21,768 bases of DNA from positions 1-21,768 of the forward strand of contig DFWO01000010.1 in the NCBI GenBank assembly GCA_002380945.1, read 5' to 3'. Shown in pieces: positions 21,676 to 21,768 of this stretch. The stretch comes from Methylococcaceae bacterium UBA4132 (lineage in GTDB: Bacteria > Pseudomonadota > Gammaproteobacteria > Methylococcales > Methylomonadaceae). Position 1 is the first letter of the stretch. The number at the start of each line of letters is the position of its first letter. The notes beneath the pieces are model-generated. The model worked only from the letters and a program-made list of their open reading frames with translations, had not been told where the DNA came from and made no database searches. The position numbers and the translations under genes were made by a program.

Positions 21676-21768
21676 TTATGGTGGCTCCATCTTGAATTCA
21701 TCGTTCGGATTTGGCTCAAAATTATGTTCCAAATACTGCTTAATCATCTCTTCCGTCTTCTAGAAATA
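21676..21768 (-). pseudogene. C-terminal fragment of a putative IS200/IS605 transposase, with in-frame stop
   Basis: On the minus strand a frame ends at TAA (21676-21678) two nucleotides before the hairpin end. It reads KTEEMIKQYLEHNFEPNPND and then EFKMEPP, a style of C-terminus that I associate with Y1 transposases. An in-frame TAG at 21760-21762 lies just upstream, so the gene looks inactivated, or this is only a small open stretch. The window ends here, so the main body cannot be seen. The call depends mainly on the adjoining right-end-like hairpins. Confidence 0.35.

Overview
The window looks like chromosomal DNA of a moderately AT-rich gammaproteobacterium. The TusC/TusD pair, BepA, a PpsA-type PEP synthase and a plant-like class I aldolase all fit that group. 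The density of short palindromic repeats and an IS200/IS605-like end suggest a repeat-rich lineage such as Thiotrichales/Beggiatoaceae, but that assignment is an inference.

Layout. 1-2000 (minus strand): pfkA (6-phosphofructokinase), tusC and tusD (sulfur relay), without tusB or tusE. 2019-7503 (plus strand): the periplasmic protease/chaperone bepA, queD, ppsA, a tiny membrane protein coupled to ppsA, and an exported pentapeptide-repeat protein. 7592-7852 (minus): a small lipoprotein built from a 30-bp tandem repeat. 7958-10233 and 17978-19001 (minus): subunits gamma, alpha, b-delta and c of an N-type (alternative) F1Fo ATPase. 19036-21113 (minus): an unrecognised two-TM protein and a class I fructose-bisphosphate aldolase. 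21457 to the end: a zinc-ribbon gene running into the right end of an IS200/IS605-like element.

The main discovery is at 10234-17977. The ATPase operon has been split exactly at the atpF/atpA junction by a 7.6-kb module on the opposite strand. The module encodes a 1160-aa Eco57I-like adenine methylase, a HicB-like protein, a YefM/YoeB toxin-antitoxin pair and an 1103-aa SF2 helicase with an N-terminal phospholipase-D-like domain. It is flanked by diverged direct repeats: beside atpA lies a decayed copy of the atpF 3' end, and beyond the atpF stop lies a decayed copy of the atpA start. This is the footprint of an insertion or recombination that duplicated the junction. The module reads as a methylase plus PLD-helicase restriction/defence island with a built-in addiction module.

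The ATPase locus is also incomplete. The usual N-ATPase order is beta, epsilon, Q, R, a, c, b, alpha, gamma. Here everything upstream of c is absent and replaced by the unrecognised membrane protein. With alpha/gamma cut off from c/b by the insertion, this looks like a decaying or rearranged N-ATPase operon. A second notable signal is a set of 33-nt palindromes with a single central A: two lie in frame inside the methylase gene and one, of the same family, lies between tusD and bepA.
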